The notes beneath the pieces are model-generated. The model did not search any database and was not told the origin of the DNA. It saw only the letters and a list, made by a program, of their open reading frames with translations. From positions 155,088 through 219,087 of the forward strand of contig NZ_JYII01000007.1 of NCBI RefSeq assembly GCF_000948415.1: a DNA stretch of 64,000 nucleotides, in the 5' to 3' direction. Shown one piece after another: positions 27,032-35,215 of the stretch; the stretch's first letter is position 1, and the number at the start of each line of letters is the position of its first letter. This DNA is from Thalassospira sp. HJ. GTDB taxonomy: Bacteria > Pseudomonadota > Alphaproteobacteria > Rhodospirillales > Thalassospiraceae. The translations under genes and the position numbers were made by a program.

Positions 27032-27481
27032 TTATTCAATAATGACTAGCGGCTCGTCATATTCGACCGGATGGCCGTCGGTCGCCAGAATCTGGGTGAC
27101 CTTGCCCGATTTCGGGGCGCGGATCGGGTTGAAGGTCTTCATCGCTTCGATCAGCATCAGGGTCTGACCTTCGGAAACCGAGGAGCCAACCGAGATGAAC
27201 GGTGCTGCACCCGGTTCCGGTGCGAAATAGACAACGCCGACCATCGGCGATTTGACCGCACCCGGGTGGGATCCGGCATCAGACGGTGCCGCAGCAGCAG
27301 GTGCCGCAGCCGGTGCCGGCGCAGCAGCAGGGGCGGCAGCCGGAGCAGCAACCATGGTGCCCTGACGGGCAACGCGAATGCGGTTGTCACCTGCGGCAAC
27401 TTCAATTTCGGTCAGATTGGTGTCGTCCAGCAGCTCTGCGAGCTGGCGAATGGCGTCATTGTCGATGTTGAACTTGCTCAT
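27032..27481 (-). CDS. accB: Acetyl-CoA carboxylase biotin carboxyl carrier protein
   Basis: The 149 residues have an N-terminal helical part ([18 protein letters not shown]), an Ala/Pro linker (about residues 44-68) and the biotinyl domain with the thumb loop and EAMKTFNPI. The Lys of EAMK is the biotin site; Thr follows in place of the commoner Met. It carries biotin between AccC and the carboxyltransferase. First gene of the accBC operon. Confidence 0.96.
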   Translation of the reverse strand: MSKFNIDNDAIRQLAELLDDTNLTEIEVAAGDNRIRVARQGTMVAAPAAAPAAAPAPAAAPAAAAPSDAGSHPGAVKSPMVGVVYFAPEPGAAPFISVGSSVSEGQTLMLIEAMKTFNPIRAPKSGKVTQILATDGHPVEYDEPLVIIE

Positions 27482-28065
27482 TTCGATATCTTTATGATGG
27501 TGTGTGGATCAATCCGCGCATGGCATCCAGGGCGTTCTTGGTGCTCCGGGAGCCAAAGCCATAGATCATGCCGTTTAAAGCTTTCGAGACGTATAATTCG
27601 TGTCTGAATGCATTCCGCTTTTGAATGTTGGACAGATGAAACCCGAATTTCGCCAACGCAGAAGCGGCGAAAGAATCAAGGTTCGCAACCGATGTGTGCG
27701 TATATGCCTTAGCATTGCCAAGAATGCCAGAGTCTTCTTGTCGGTTTTGTCTAAAACCAGTCAACTCGTTCACTTCCATTCTTGCTTCGGGGCATTCGAT
27801 GCACTTCTGTCCGCAGGGCATCCAGTCCCTGCATGCCCAACATTTGGTGTTGCGTTTATAACACGACTAAAGTCTGACGCAACTTTGCATTGGCCTTTGC
27901 AACGCCGCCTTGATGGCGAATAGGTCTGGCTTATGTCTGGTCCGTGGGATCGGGTATGTGGACAAAGCCAAAAAGGTACGCAAGACAGCTTGCTTCAGGC
28001 GAATGTGCTGCGCATACTGCGCGGCAATCGTGAAGATTTTGATACCAAAGGGATGAAACGAAAAG
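27482..28065. other. Divergent intergenic region between accB and the thiSG fusion
   Basis: These 584 bp hold no ORF I trust. A TATAAT at 27592-27597 lacks a -35. On the minus strand a TTGACT near 27756 has no good -10 at the right distance. I see no TPP riboswitch (no CTGAGA plus the conserved distal loop) before the thiazole gene. Long leaders for accB are known in other bacteria. Confidence 0.5.
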
Positions 28066-29061
28066 ATGCGTCTGACGATCAACGGTGAAGACCGCACCAT
28101 CGAAAATGCCGGAAACGTTGCCGAACTTCTTGGCGAACTTGGAATCGCCCAGACCAAGGTCGCGGTTGAGCGCAATCTGGAAATCGTTCCCAAAACCGCT
28201 TACGGCGAAACTCCGCTTGCCGAAGGCGACAAATTCGAAATCGTCCATTTCATCGGCGGCGGTTCACATGAGGCCGGTTTGGCCGCTGCTGACGACGATG
28301 GTTTCGTCGTTGCGGGCAAGAAATTCTCATCGCGTCTTCTTGTCGGTACGGGCAAATACAAGGATTTTGAAGAAACCAAAATCGCGATTGAGGCATCGGG
28401 GGCGGAAATCGTCACCGTTGCTGTGCGCCGTGTAAACCTGATCGATCCGAACCAGCCGATGCTGGTCGATTATGTCGATCCGAAAAAATACACTTATCTG
28501 CCCAATACCGCGGGCTGCTTTACGGCCGATGATGCGGTGCGGACACTGCGCCTTGCACGTGAAGCAGGTGGTTGGAACCTGGTAAAGCTCGAAGTGCTGG
28601 GCGATCAGGCAACGCTCTATCCCAATATGCCTGAAACGCTCAAGGCGGCCGATGCACTGATCAAGGATGGCTTTGATGTCATGGTTTACTGCAGCGATGA
28701 CCCCATTCAGGCCAAGATGCTCGAAGATATGGGCTGCTGCGCGATCATGCCGCTGGGTTCCCTGATTGGGTCCGGCATGGGTATTTTGAACCCGGTCAAT
28801 ATCGCGCTGATCAAGGAAAACGCCAATGTGCCGGTTCTGGTTGATGCCGGGGTCGGGACCGCATCAGACGCCGCGGTTGCAATGGAGCTTGGCTGTGACG
28901 GTGTTTTGATGAACACGGCCATCGCCGGGGCAAAGGACCCGATCCGCATGGCGCGTGCAATGAAACATGCCATCATTGCCGGGCGTGAATCCTTCCTGGC
29001 TGGCCGCATGCCGAAAAAGAAATATGCCGATCCGTCTTCGCCACTGGCCGGGATCATCTGA
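28066..29061 (+). CDS. thiG: Fused sulfur carrier ThiS / thiazole synthase ThiG
   Basis: In this 331-residue protein residues 1-66 are ThiS (ubiquitin-like: [21 protein letters not shown] ending HFIGGG) and residues about 80-331 are the ThiG TIM barrel ([31 protein letters not shown]..., [27 protein letters not shown] in parts). ThiG builds the thiamin thiazole from DXP, dehydroglycine and ThiS thiocarboxylate. The Gly-Gly of ThiS is followed without a stop by SHEAG, so its C-terminus is not free. The same fusion is annotated in other alphaproteobacteria. A terminator follows at 29094. Confidence 0.93.
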   Translation: MRLTINGEDRTIENAGNVAELLGELGIAQTKVAVERNLEIVPKTAYGETPLAEGDKFEIVHFIGGGSHEAGLAAADDDGFVVAGKKFSSRLLVGTGKYKDFEETKIAIEASGAEIVTVAVRRVNLIDPNQPMLVDYVDPKKYTYLPNTAGCFTADDAVRTLRLAREAGGWNLVKLEVLGDQATLYPNMPETLKAADALIKDGFDVMVYCSDDPIQAKMLEDMGCCAIMPLGSLIGSGMGILNPVNIALIKENANVPVLVDAGVGTASDAAVAMELGCDGVLMNTAIAGAKDPIRMARAMKHAIIAGRESFLAGRMPKKKYADPSSPLAGII

Positions 29062-29093
29062 TCAGCAATTGCTTGCGAAATACGACAAAATAA

Positions 29094-29131
29094 AAGGGCC
29101 GTTTCGATTGTGAAACGGCCCTTGGCTTTTT
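29094..29131. terminator. Terminator between thiSG and the DsbA-like gene
   Basis: A 12-bp perfect stem (29094-29105 / 29112-29123) with a 6-nt loop is followed by GGCTTTTTTT on the plus strand; the minus strand has a TTTTA run, so it may work both ways. Confidence 0.8.
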
Positions 29132-29196
29132 TTATTAAGACGGCGAAACAACCAAACTGCACATGTTGGCCGTTTCGGGATGCCTGCCTGTCTGGA

Positions 29197-29958
29197 TCAG
29201 GAAGCGTCCTTCAGGCCGGCATCGACCAGCGCATTGACGCGATCCATATCCGCACCCGATACCATCGTGCCGTTGATCAAGAAGGCCGGGGTGCCCGAAA
29301 TGCCAACCGCACGGGCCATCGCCGAATATTGCGCAATCATGCCCGTGATTTCAGGTGCCTTCATATCTTCAAGCATCTGGTCGACATCAACACCGGCACC
29401 TGCGGCCAGTTCATTGATGCGGTCCTGATCAAGAAGGCCGCGGTTGGTCATGAAGGCTTCGTGGGTTTCCATGTATTTGCCCTGCTTGGCAGCGGCAAGG
29501 GCCGCGCGCGCGGCAAGGGTGCTTTCCTCGCGGAGGATCGGGAATTCGATAAACAGGGTGCGGACCTTGCCGTCACTGTTTTCGACAATTTCCTTCACGC
29601 CATCAAAGGCGCGTTTGCAATATCCGCAGTGATAATCAAAGAACTCGATCACGGTGACCGGGGCATCCACCGGGCCGATGGACGGAACGGTGCTGTCCGC
29701 CACAAGCGCATCCCAGACCGGAACGATGGCTTCTGCCTGCTGGCGGGACTGCTCAGCCGCCTGCCAGGTCTGAACATTCTGGATGGCACGCAGCAGAACG
29801 TCCGGGTTTTCAAGCAGATACTGTTCGATAACGCCTTCGATTTCAGCTTTCTGGTCGGTGCTAAGCGCGTCGTCAGCGATGGCAACATTTGCACCAAACA
29901 GCATGCTCATGCCAAGAGCCGTACCTGCAACAAAGCGTTTTGCGATCTGGGAAGTCAT
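29197..29958 (-). CDS. DsbA-family periplasmic thiol oxidoreductase
   Basis: The 253 residues have a signal peptide (AGTALGMSMLFGANVAIADD) and a helical N-extension, then a thioredoxin fold with active site EFFDYHCGYCKRAF. The cis-Pro loop is SGTPAFLING. The C-G-Y-C motif and the N-terminal extension place it with the Com1/ScsC-like branch, not classical C-P-H-C DsbA, so it may act as an isomerase or a copper-linked thiol protein. Monocistronic, convergent with thiSG. Confidence 0.88.
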   Translation of the reverse strand: MTSQIAKRFVAGTALGMSMLFGANVAIADDALSTDQKAEIEGVIEQYLLENPDVLLRAIQNVQTWQAAEQSRQQAEAIVPVWDALVADSTVPSIGPVDAPVTVIEFFDYHCGYCKRAFDGVKEIVENSDGKVRTLFIEFPILREESTLAARAALAAAKQGKYMETHEAFMTNRGLLDQDRINELAAGAGVDVDQMLEDMKAPEITGMIAQYSAMARAVGISGTPAFLINGTMVSGADMDRVNALVDAGLKDAS

Positions 29959-30046
29959 AGGGCGTCCTTTTGTCTCTCTGGTCAGTGGTGACGGGATGTA
30001 CCTGACCCTGATTGAATGTGATGGTTTTTGATACGTGATCTGGTTG

Positions 30047-30754
30047 CTAACGGGAAAGTAAAATATGCGTTAGGTGTGTGACACTGTTCTCTACCGGGGC
30101 ATGATCCGTACCCGACACAAGCCCGATCCAGACAAGCCGCACCTCGTCTGCGGGCGCATCTGGCCAATAGCGCCGATAAAGTGTTGCCAGATCAAAGTAT
30201 TCCCGGTGCCATTCCCCGTAACGCACCGAATACTGGCCAATCGCAATGCGGACTTCATGATCGACCCCCGGTTTACCCGATCCAAGATCGTTTTCGGTCC
30301 AGTTGCCTTGTGCTTGTCGCCGGAAACCCAGAACCAGTTCAACATCGCCGACCTGTGCGGCACTGTTAAATTGCCAGTCAAAGGACAGGAACGGAGACGC
30401 CAGAACGATGACGTTGGTCCGTCGGCCGATTTCAAATGATCCCAGTCCCGGTCGGGCGGCAAGAGCAATGCGCCCGTCCTTGTCTTCCCAACTGAGTGGC
30501 CCGGGATCGCCATTCTGGCCCACCTGCCAATAGCGCGGCGGGTTGCTAAGCGAAAATGGCGCATAAAGCAGTTTCAAATCACCGCCAACATCCACACCGG
30601 CACCGGGTAGGGAACACCCGGCCAAACCGCTAATCAAGCTCATGGTTCCCAGTGTCCCTGCTGTTCCGATCACAGACGCCAAAAGGCCCCTGCGTGTGAA
30701 CGCACGGGCCTTGGGGGACGTGTTGTGTGGGACAGCGCTGTGGGGCGTGCTCAA
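30047..30754 (-). CDS. Tat/lipoprotein-type exported protein of unknown function (possibly DUF3047)
   Basis: The 235 residues have TRRGLLASVIGTAGTLG, a twin-arginine-like start, and a lipobox SGLAGC, so it could be a Tat-exported lipoprotein. The mature part is a beta-rich domain with LSFDWQFNSAAQVGDVELVLGF and RLVWIGLVSG, which recalls DUF3047; I am not sure of this. It overlaps the peptidase gene upstream by four bases (ATGA type), so the two are translationally coupled and may act together in the envelope. Confidence 0.6.
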   Translation of the reverse strand: MSTPHSAVPHNTSPKARAFTRRGLLASVIGTAGTLGTMSLISGLAGCSLPGAGVDVGGDLKLLYAPFSLSNPPRYWQVGQNGDPGPLSWEDKDGRIALAARPGLGSFEIGRRTNVIVLASPFLSFDWQFNSAAQVGDVELVLGFRRQAQGNWTENDLGSGKPGVDHEVRIAIGQYSVRYGEWHREYFDLATLYRRYWPDAPADEVRLVWIGLVSGTDHAPVENSVTHLTHILLSR

Positions 30755-32124
30755 TTGGGTTTGTCCTTGCCTTCACCCTCGCTCTTGCCTGGAACACCGT
30801 CAGGGTTTGTAGCCTGCAATATATCCTGCGCGCGCAGCCAGGTTGCCGTTCCTTTTTCAAGTTTCCGGTCTGCCTGTACCGCGTGATAACTTGCGGCCTG
30901 TCGATCACCGGTCAAAAGGCTGTATTCCGCCTGTGAAAGCGACGCTTCGCCTTCGTTGCCCAAACGGTTTTCGACAATGGCACGGAAACGCCATGCTGAT
31001 GCATTGCCACGTTCGCGTGACAATACTCCGATCAGATTTTCCTTGGCTGGCGCAAGATAGGCTTCGTCACCGGTTTCGATCATCGCATGTGCCAGAAGCA
31101 ACCGGATCAACGGTGCGCCATTGGAAAGATCAGTTGCCTGCTGCAATGGCGGGATGGCATCGCGTGCACGACCGAATTCCAGAAGAATCTGACCTTTCAG
31201 TTCCTCGAAATACGGGTTCGATGGTTCTTCGGCGATCAGGCCTTCGATGATCTCAAGTGCTGGTTCAAGCTGTGAGTCGCGGTAATAGGCGATGGAACGT
31301 GCATAGCGCGCCGGAATGCTTGTATCGCTTTCCGGGTAGGTGCGCATCGTATTCTGGATGTGGTTGGTAAAGGCAAACAGCTTGGCGCGCATGCGGGCAT
31401 GGCGCTCGTAAAGTTCCGGGCTGACCTTGGTGTCCTTGAGCGGTGAGTTGTTGACGTAATTTTTAAGGAAATCGACACGCTCGACGGTCAGCGGGTGGCT
31501 TCGCAGATACGGGTCCTGGCTGGCGGTACTCAGCAATTCCTGACCTTCAAGGGTTTGCATGAATTCGAGCATCCCGCGCGATGAAATTCCCGCATTGGTG
31601 AGGAACTTCACACCGGCTTGGTCAGCACTGCTTTCCTGGGTACGGGAATAGGCAAGGAAGTTACGGGTTGCGACGTTCTGACCACCCAGAATGGCGGCCG
31701 TGCCAACGTCAGAACGGCCTGCAGCAACACCTGCAGCAACACCGGCAATGGTGGACAGAATGGAGATCGCAGACGCGTTGCGCAGCTGGTCATGAACACG
31801 CGAAAGATGGCCGCCGGCAATGTGACCGGTCTCGTGGGCCATCACCCCGATAACCTGTTCTGGAGTCTCTGCTTTTAACAGCAGCCCAGTATTGATAAAA
31901 AGCTTTTGGCCCCCGGCAACAAATGCGTTCAAGCTGTTGTCGGAAACGATATAAACTGACACGCCATTCGGATCGAGGCCAGCCGCCCTGAAAATGGGCG
32001 TGGCATACATTCGGAGGGTTTCCTCGATCTCTGTATCGCGGATAAAAGAGCGACCCTGCGCGAAAACCGTGCTAGGCAGGGCAACAAGGAAAATGGCAGT
32101 GAGAGTAATAATGCGTCTGAGCAA
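30751..32124 (-). CDS. Periplasmic M48 metallopeptidase with TPR repeats (BepA/YfgC-like)
   Basis: A signal peptide (LLRRIITLTAIFLVALPSTVFA) is followed by an M48 domain with the zinc motif HETGH (VIGVMAHETGHIAGGHL) and a downstream SADQAGVKFL with the third ligand region. The last 200 residues are TPR repeats. BepA-like proteases degrade or assist outer-membrane proteins such as LptD at the Bam complex. The start is uncertain: ATG 32178 gives an odd N-terminal extension, while TTG 32124 starts just at the signal peptide and I prefer it. Divergent from and overlapping the upstream edge of the GGT-like gene. Confidence 0.85.
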   Translation of the reverse strand: MLRRIITLTAIFLVALPSTVFAQGRSFIRDTEIEETLRMYATPIFRAAGLDPNGVSVYIVSDNSLNAFVAGGQKLFINTGLLLKAETPEQVIGVMAHETGHIAGGHLSRVHDQLRNASAISILSTIAGVAAGVAAGRSDVGTAAILGGQNVATRNFLAYSRTQESSADQAGVKFLTNAGISSRGMLEFMQTLEGQELLSTASQDPYLRSHPLTVERVDFLKNYVNNSPLKDTKVSPELYERHARMRAKLFAFTNHIQNTMRTYPESDTSIPARYARSIAYYRDSQLEPALEIIEGLIAEEPSNPYFEELKGQILLEFGRARDAIPPLQQATDLSNGAPLIRLLLAHAMIETGDEAYLAPAKENLIGVLSRERGNASAWRFRAIVENRLGNEGEASLSQAEYSLLTGDRQAASYHAVQADRKLEKGTATWLRAQDILQATNPDGVPGKSEGEGKDKPN

Positions 32125-33499
32125 AATGTGCGTTCCATATTTTCGTTCGATTGATGTCGGTTCCGTGCCGACGCGCAAGCCATCATGGCGGATCGCGTTC
32201 GCAATCGCAATGACTGCCGGTCTTGCTGCATGTAGTGCTAATGAAACAGAAAATATTGGTCAAATAGGGGCAGTCTCTGGCTACTTCGGTGGCGTGGTTG
32301 CCGACGAGCCGCGCGCAGTGCGCAATGCCCGCGATGTTTTGTCGGCTGGCGGGACGGCGGCGGACGCGGCCGTTGCACTTTATGCCACTATGACCGTGAC
32401 CAAGCCATCTGTTGCCGGTATCGGTGGCGGCGGGGTTTGTGTCGTGCATGACCGTGCGACCAAGAAGGTCGAAGTCCTTGATTTCTGGCCGCGTCCGGGG
32501 ACCCGCACCGGCTCTGATCAAACCGCAACCACGGTCCCGACCGTACCGCGCGGCCTTTACGCGCTGAGTGCCCGTTATGGTCGTTTGCAGTGGGGCTCGC
32601 TGATCAGTGCGGCTGAACAATATGCTCGCCTGGGTGTGCCGGTCTCGCGCTCGCTGGTTAATGATATCGAAGCCAACCGGGCTCGGATCGAAGCCAGCCC
32701 GGCACTGCGCGCCACCTTCATGCCTGATGGCAAAATGTTGGAAGTCGGCGATCGTATTCGTGCGGTCAACCTTGCAGCCCTTCTGACTTCGCTTCGCGTC
32801 AAGGGACCGGGCGAGTTTTATAATGGTGCATTGGGTGCCGATATCGCCAATGCCGTGACTGCGGCGGGTGGCACGCTTACCGCCGAAGACATGCGCACCT
32901 ATCGTCCGCAATGGAAAACCGCGACCGAGGTCAAGGTTGGCAACGAAACGCTTTATCTTGCCTATCCGCCGCGCGCCAATTCCGGCGCCTCGGTGATCAG
33001 CGAGGGCGGTGAGCTTGCCGATATCCTCAACCGGTATCTCGCGGATATCGCATCGGGGACCGAGGCAGCTCAGGCCAATGCCGGACGCAGTGGCTTTGTC
33101 GTGGTGGATCGGGCGGCCAATGCAGTTGCCTGTGTGACGACCATGAACAAGCCGTTTGGTGCGGGGCTTGGCGCAGACGCCTTTGGTCTTAACCTTGCCG
33201 CTGGCGATGCTGCGATGGTTTCGCCCCCGCTGATGGGCCCGGCACTGATGGTGAACCCGTTTGTCTGGGAATACTATTACGGCATTGCCGGAACAGGCAC
33301 GCCAGCCGGTGCAACCAAACAGATTGCCACCATGGCCGAAGACCTGATTGGTAGTGGTGCCGCATCCGGTGTCGCGCTTAATTCCAATGGGGCGTCTTCG
33401 GTTAATGTCATCAAGTGCCTTGAAGGTACGCCACCTCATCCGGAAAGCTGCCAGTTCCTTGCCGATCCGGCTGGTGGCGGCATGGCCGGAACCCGCTAA
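32111..33499 (+). CDS. Gamma-glutamyltransferase-like lipoprotein lacking the catalytic threonine
   Basis: The protein has about 462 residues. A lipobox (MTAGLAAC) follows a basic N-region. The fold is that of GGT: DVLSAGGTAADAAVAL, TKPSVAGIGGGGVCVVHD, YPPRANSGASV, and near the C-terminus NAVACVTTMNKPFGAG. At the point where GGT has the autoprocessing T-T-H-x-S-V-V-D, this protein reads GRSGFVVVD, so the nucleophile Thr is absent. It is also shorter than GGT (about 580). It may be inactive or use another residue. ATG 32111 and 32126 are both possible starts. Confidence 0.75.
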   Translation: MRLSKMCVPYFRSIDVGSVPTRKPSWRIAFAIAMTAGLAACSANETENIGQIGAVSGYFGGVVADEPRAVRNARDVLSAGGTAADAAVALYATMTVTKPSVAGIGGGGVCVVHDRATKKVEVLDFWPRPGTRTGSDQTATTVPTVPRGLYALSARYGRLQWGSLISAAEQYARLGVPVSRSLVNDIEANRARIEASPALRATFMPDGKMLEVGDRIRAVNLAALLTSLRVKGPGEFYNGALGADIANAVTAAGGTLTAEDMRTYRPQWKTATEVKVGNETLYLAYPPRANSGASVISEGGELADILNRYLADIASGTEAAQANAGRSGFVVVDRAANAVACVTTMNKPFGAGLGADAFGLNLAAGDAAMVSPPLMGPALMVNPFVWEYYYGIAGTGTPAGATKQIATMAEDLIGSGAASGVALNSNGASSVNVIKCLEGTPPHPESCQFLADPAGGGMAGTR

Positions 33500-33511
33500 T
33501 CAAAGATCAAC

Positions 33512-33541
33512 CAACAGGGCAGGGAACAACCTGCCCTGTTG
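33512..33541 (+). terminator. Intrinsic terminator of the GGT-like gene
   Basis: A 12-bp perfect stem (33512-33523 / 33530-33541) with loop GAACAA, starting 13 bp after the stop and followed by TTCTT. Confidence 0.75.
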
Positions 33542-33569
33542 TTCTTGAACCCATGTCAGGACCCCACAA

Positions 33570-34721
33570 ATGGCATTGAAACAATCCCTTCGCGGCGCAA
33601 TTTCGCCCTTTATCGTGATGGATGTCATGCGCGCGGCCAATGCGCGCGAAAAGGAAGGCAAGGCTGTCTATCACCTCGAAGTCGGCCAGCCCGGAACCCC
33701 GGCACCGCGCAAGGTGCGCGAAGCCGCAGCCAAGGCGCTTGAGTCTGATCTGATTGGCTATACCAATGCCATGGGCATTGACCCGCTGCGCGAAGCGATT
33801 GCCGGGCATTACAAGACCAAGTTTGGTGTTTCGGTCGATCCGGCGCGGGTTTGTGTCGCCAGTGGGTCTTCCTCTATCTTTGTGCTGGCGTTTTTGGCGG
33901 CCTTTGACGCGGGTGACCGGGTTGCGATGGCTGCCCCCGGTTATCCCGCCTATCACAACATCCTGAGCGCGCTTGGCATTGATACCGTCAATCTGCCCGC
34001 AGGACCGGATACCCATTATCAGCCGACCGTTCAGATGCTGCGTGATCTTGATGAGCCGGTCGATGGCCTGATCGTTGCCAGCCCGTCCAACCCGGCTGGC
34101 AGCATGATTGATGTCGAGACCTACCGCGAACTGGCGACCTATTGCCGTGATAACGGCATTCGCCTGATCAGTGACGAGATCTATCAGGGTATTTCATTTG
34201 GCGATGTGGCGGAATGCACCGCCCTTGAATTCGGTGATGAGGCGATCATCATCAACAGCTTCTCGAAATACTTTTCCATGACCGGCTGGCGTCTGGGTTG
34301 GGCGATTGTGCCACCTGATCTGATGCGTGCGGTCGAATGCCTGCAGCAGAACCTGTTTATCTCGGCCCCGGCATTGTCACAGCTGGCCGCGGTGGCGGCA
34401 TTTGATTGTGAGGACGAGCTACAGGCCAATATCGCGGCCTATGCGCGCAATCGTGAAATCCTGCTCGAAGGTTTGCCCAAGGCCGGTTTCACCAAATTTG
34501 CCCCGGCCGATGGTGCGTTTTACCTTTATGCCGATGTCCGCGAACTGACCAGCGACAGCGAAGCCTTCTGCAAACAGATGCTTGAAGAAACCGGTGTTGC
34601 GACGACGCCCGGCACCGATTTCGACCGGATGCGCGGCAAGGGCTATGTCCGCTTCTCGTTTGCGCACAGCGAAGAAACCATGATCGGCGCGGTCAAGGCG
34701 CTTCAGAACTGGAAGCGGTAA
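33570..34721 (+). CDS. PLP-dependent class I/II aminotransferase
   Basis: The 383-residue fold-type-I enzyme has LEVGQPGTPAP (substrate carboxylate loop), NPAG in SPSNPAGSMID, the Asp-x-x-Tyr LISDEIYQG, and the PLP-lysine motif SFSKYFSMTGWRLGW. The C-terminal Arg that holds the substrate is in YVRFSFAHSEE. It resembles the aspartate/aromatic/alanine aminotransferase I-gamma group; the true substrate pair cannot be told from sequence. Monocistronic, start close to the preceding terminator. Confidence 0.9.
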   Translation: MALKQSLRGAISPFIVMDVMRAANAREKEGKAVYHLEVGQPGTPAPRKVREAAAKALESDLIGYTNAMGIDPLREAIAGHYKTKFGVSVDPARVCVASGSSSIFVLAFLAAFDAGDRVAMAAPGYPAYHNILSALGIDTVNLPAGPDTHYQPTVQMLRDLDEPVDGLIVASPSNPAGSMIDVETYRELATYCRDNGIRLISDEIYQGISFGDVAECTALEFGDEAIIINSFSKYFSMTGWRLGWAIVPPDLMRAVECLQQNLFISAPALSQLAAVAAFDCEDELQANIAAYARNREILLEGLPKAGFTKFAPADGAFYLYADVRELTSDSEAFCKQMLEETGVATTPGTDFDRMRGKGYVRFSFAHSEETMIGAVKALQNWKR

Positions 34722-34735
34722 ATTCTCTTCCAGAC

Positions 34736-35098
34736 TTATCGGTAACGCCCCTCTAGTCCCTGGCTGTCAGCTTTTTCGACGACCTCTTTGATGAGGTATA
34801 GGGTGAGGGGTGTTTGCCGAACTTTGTCCGTCATAGAGTAACTGCCGCGTTTGGCGAAGGACGCATAAAAATAGCTATGCAGTATCGAACCAAGGCAGCA
34901 GAACGCGGAAAAAATTGTCGCACAAACAAGAATTATGATTGGCAATGAAAATTGGTGAAGTGCGTCTATGTCCAATATTTTGAGCAACGTAAGGGCGTAG
35001 AAGACGAAAGCGGCGGCTATATCCAAGGCGATAATTGCGCCAAGGAGTTTGCCCCATCTTTTGAACGTCATCTGAGGATGAAATATCTTCTTTTCCAT
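34736..35098 (-). CDS. Small inner-membrane protein, unknown
   Basis: The 120 residues contain two hydrophobic segments (LLGAIIALDIAAAFVFYALTLL and LPIIILVCATIFSAFCCLGSIL in parts), with a short basic N-tail and a charged C-tail, so it should span the inner membrane twice. A ribosome binding site (GAGGCAGAG) precedes ATG 35098. It is visibly more AT-rich than its neighbours and lies alone between convergent units, which suits a recently gained or fast-evolving gene. No family is recognised. Confidence 0.5.
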   Translation of the reverse strand: MEKKIFHPQMTFKRWGKLLGAIIALDIAAAFVFYALTLLKILDIDALHQFSLPIIILVCATIFSAFCCLGSILHSYFYASFAKRGSYSMTDKVRQTPLTLYLIKEVVEKADSQGLEGRYR

Positions 35099-35162
35099 AA
35101 CTCTCTGCCTCTTGCGCCAATCTGCTGTAAATCATCCCCAAAAGCGCTGAAGCTTTAAACAA

Positions 35163-35195
35163 AAAAAAGACCGCTGAATTTCAGCGGTCTTTTTT
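35163..35195. terminator. Bidirectional terminator at the end of rne
   Basis: A 16-bp palindrome centred on 35179 has a GC core (GACCGCTGAA) and long A and T flanks. It ends rne on the minus strand. Confidence 0.9.
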
Positions 35196-35215
35196 CTTTT
35201 TTTGATCGAACGAAA

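Noticed and set aside
27492..27821. 109-codon minus-strand frame upstream of accB
   Set aside because: No ribosome binding site, no family resemblance and unusual composition; treated as noncoding intergenic DNA.
27600..27923. 107-codon plus-strand frame near a TATAAT
   Set aside because: The -10 has no -35, and the start lacks a ribosome binding site.
27905..28065. TPP riboswitch before the thiazole synthase gene
   Set aside because: The conserved CTGAGA and distal loop elements are not present; no thi-box found.
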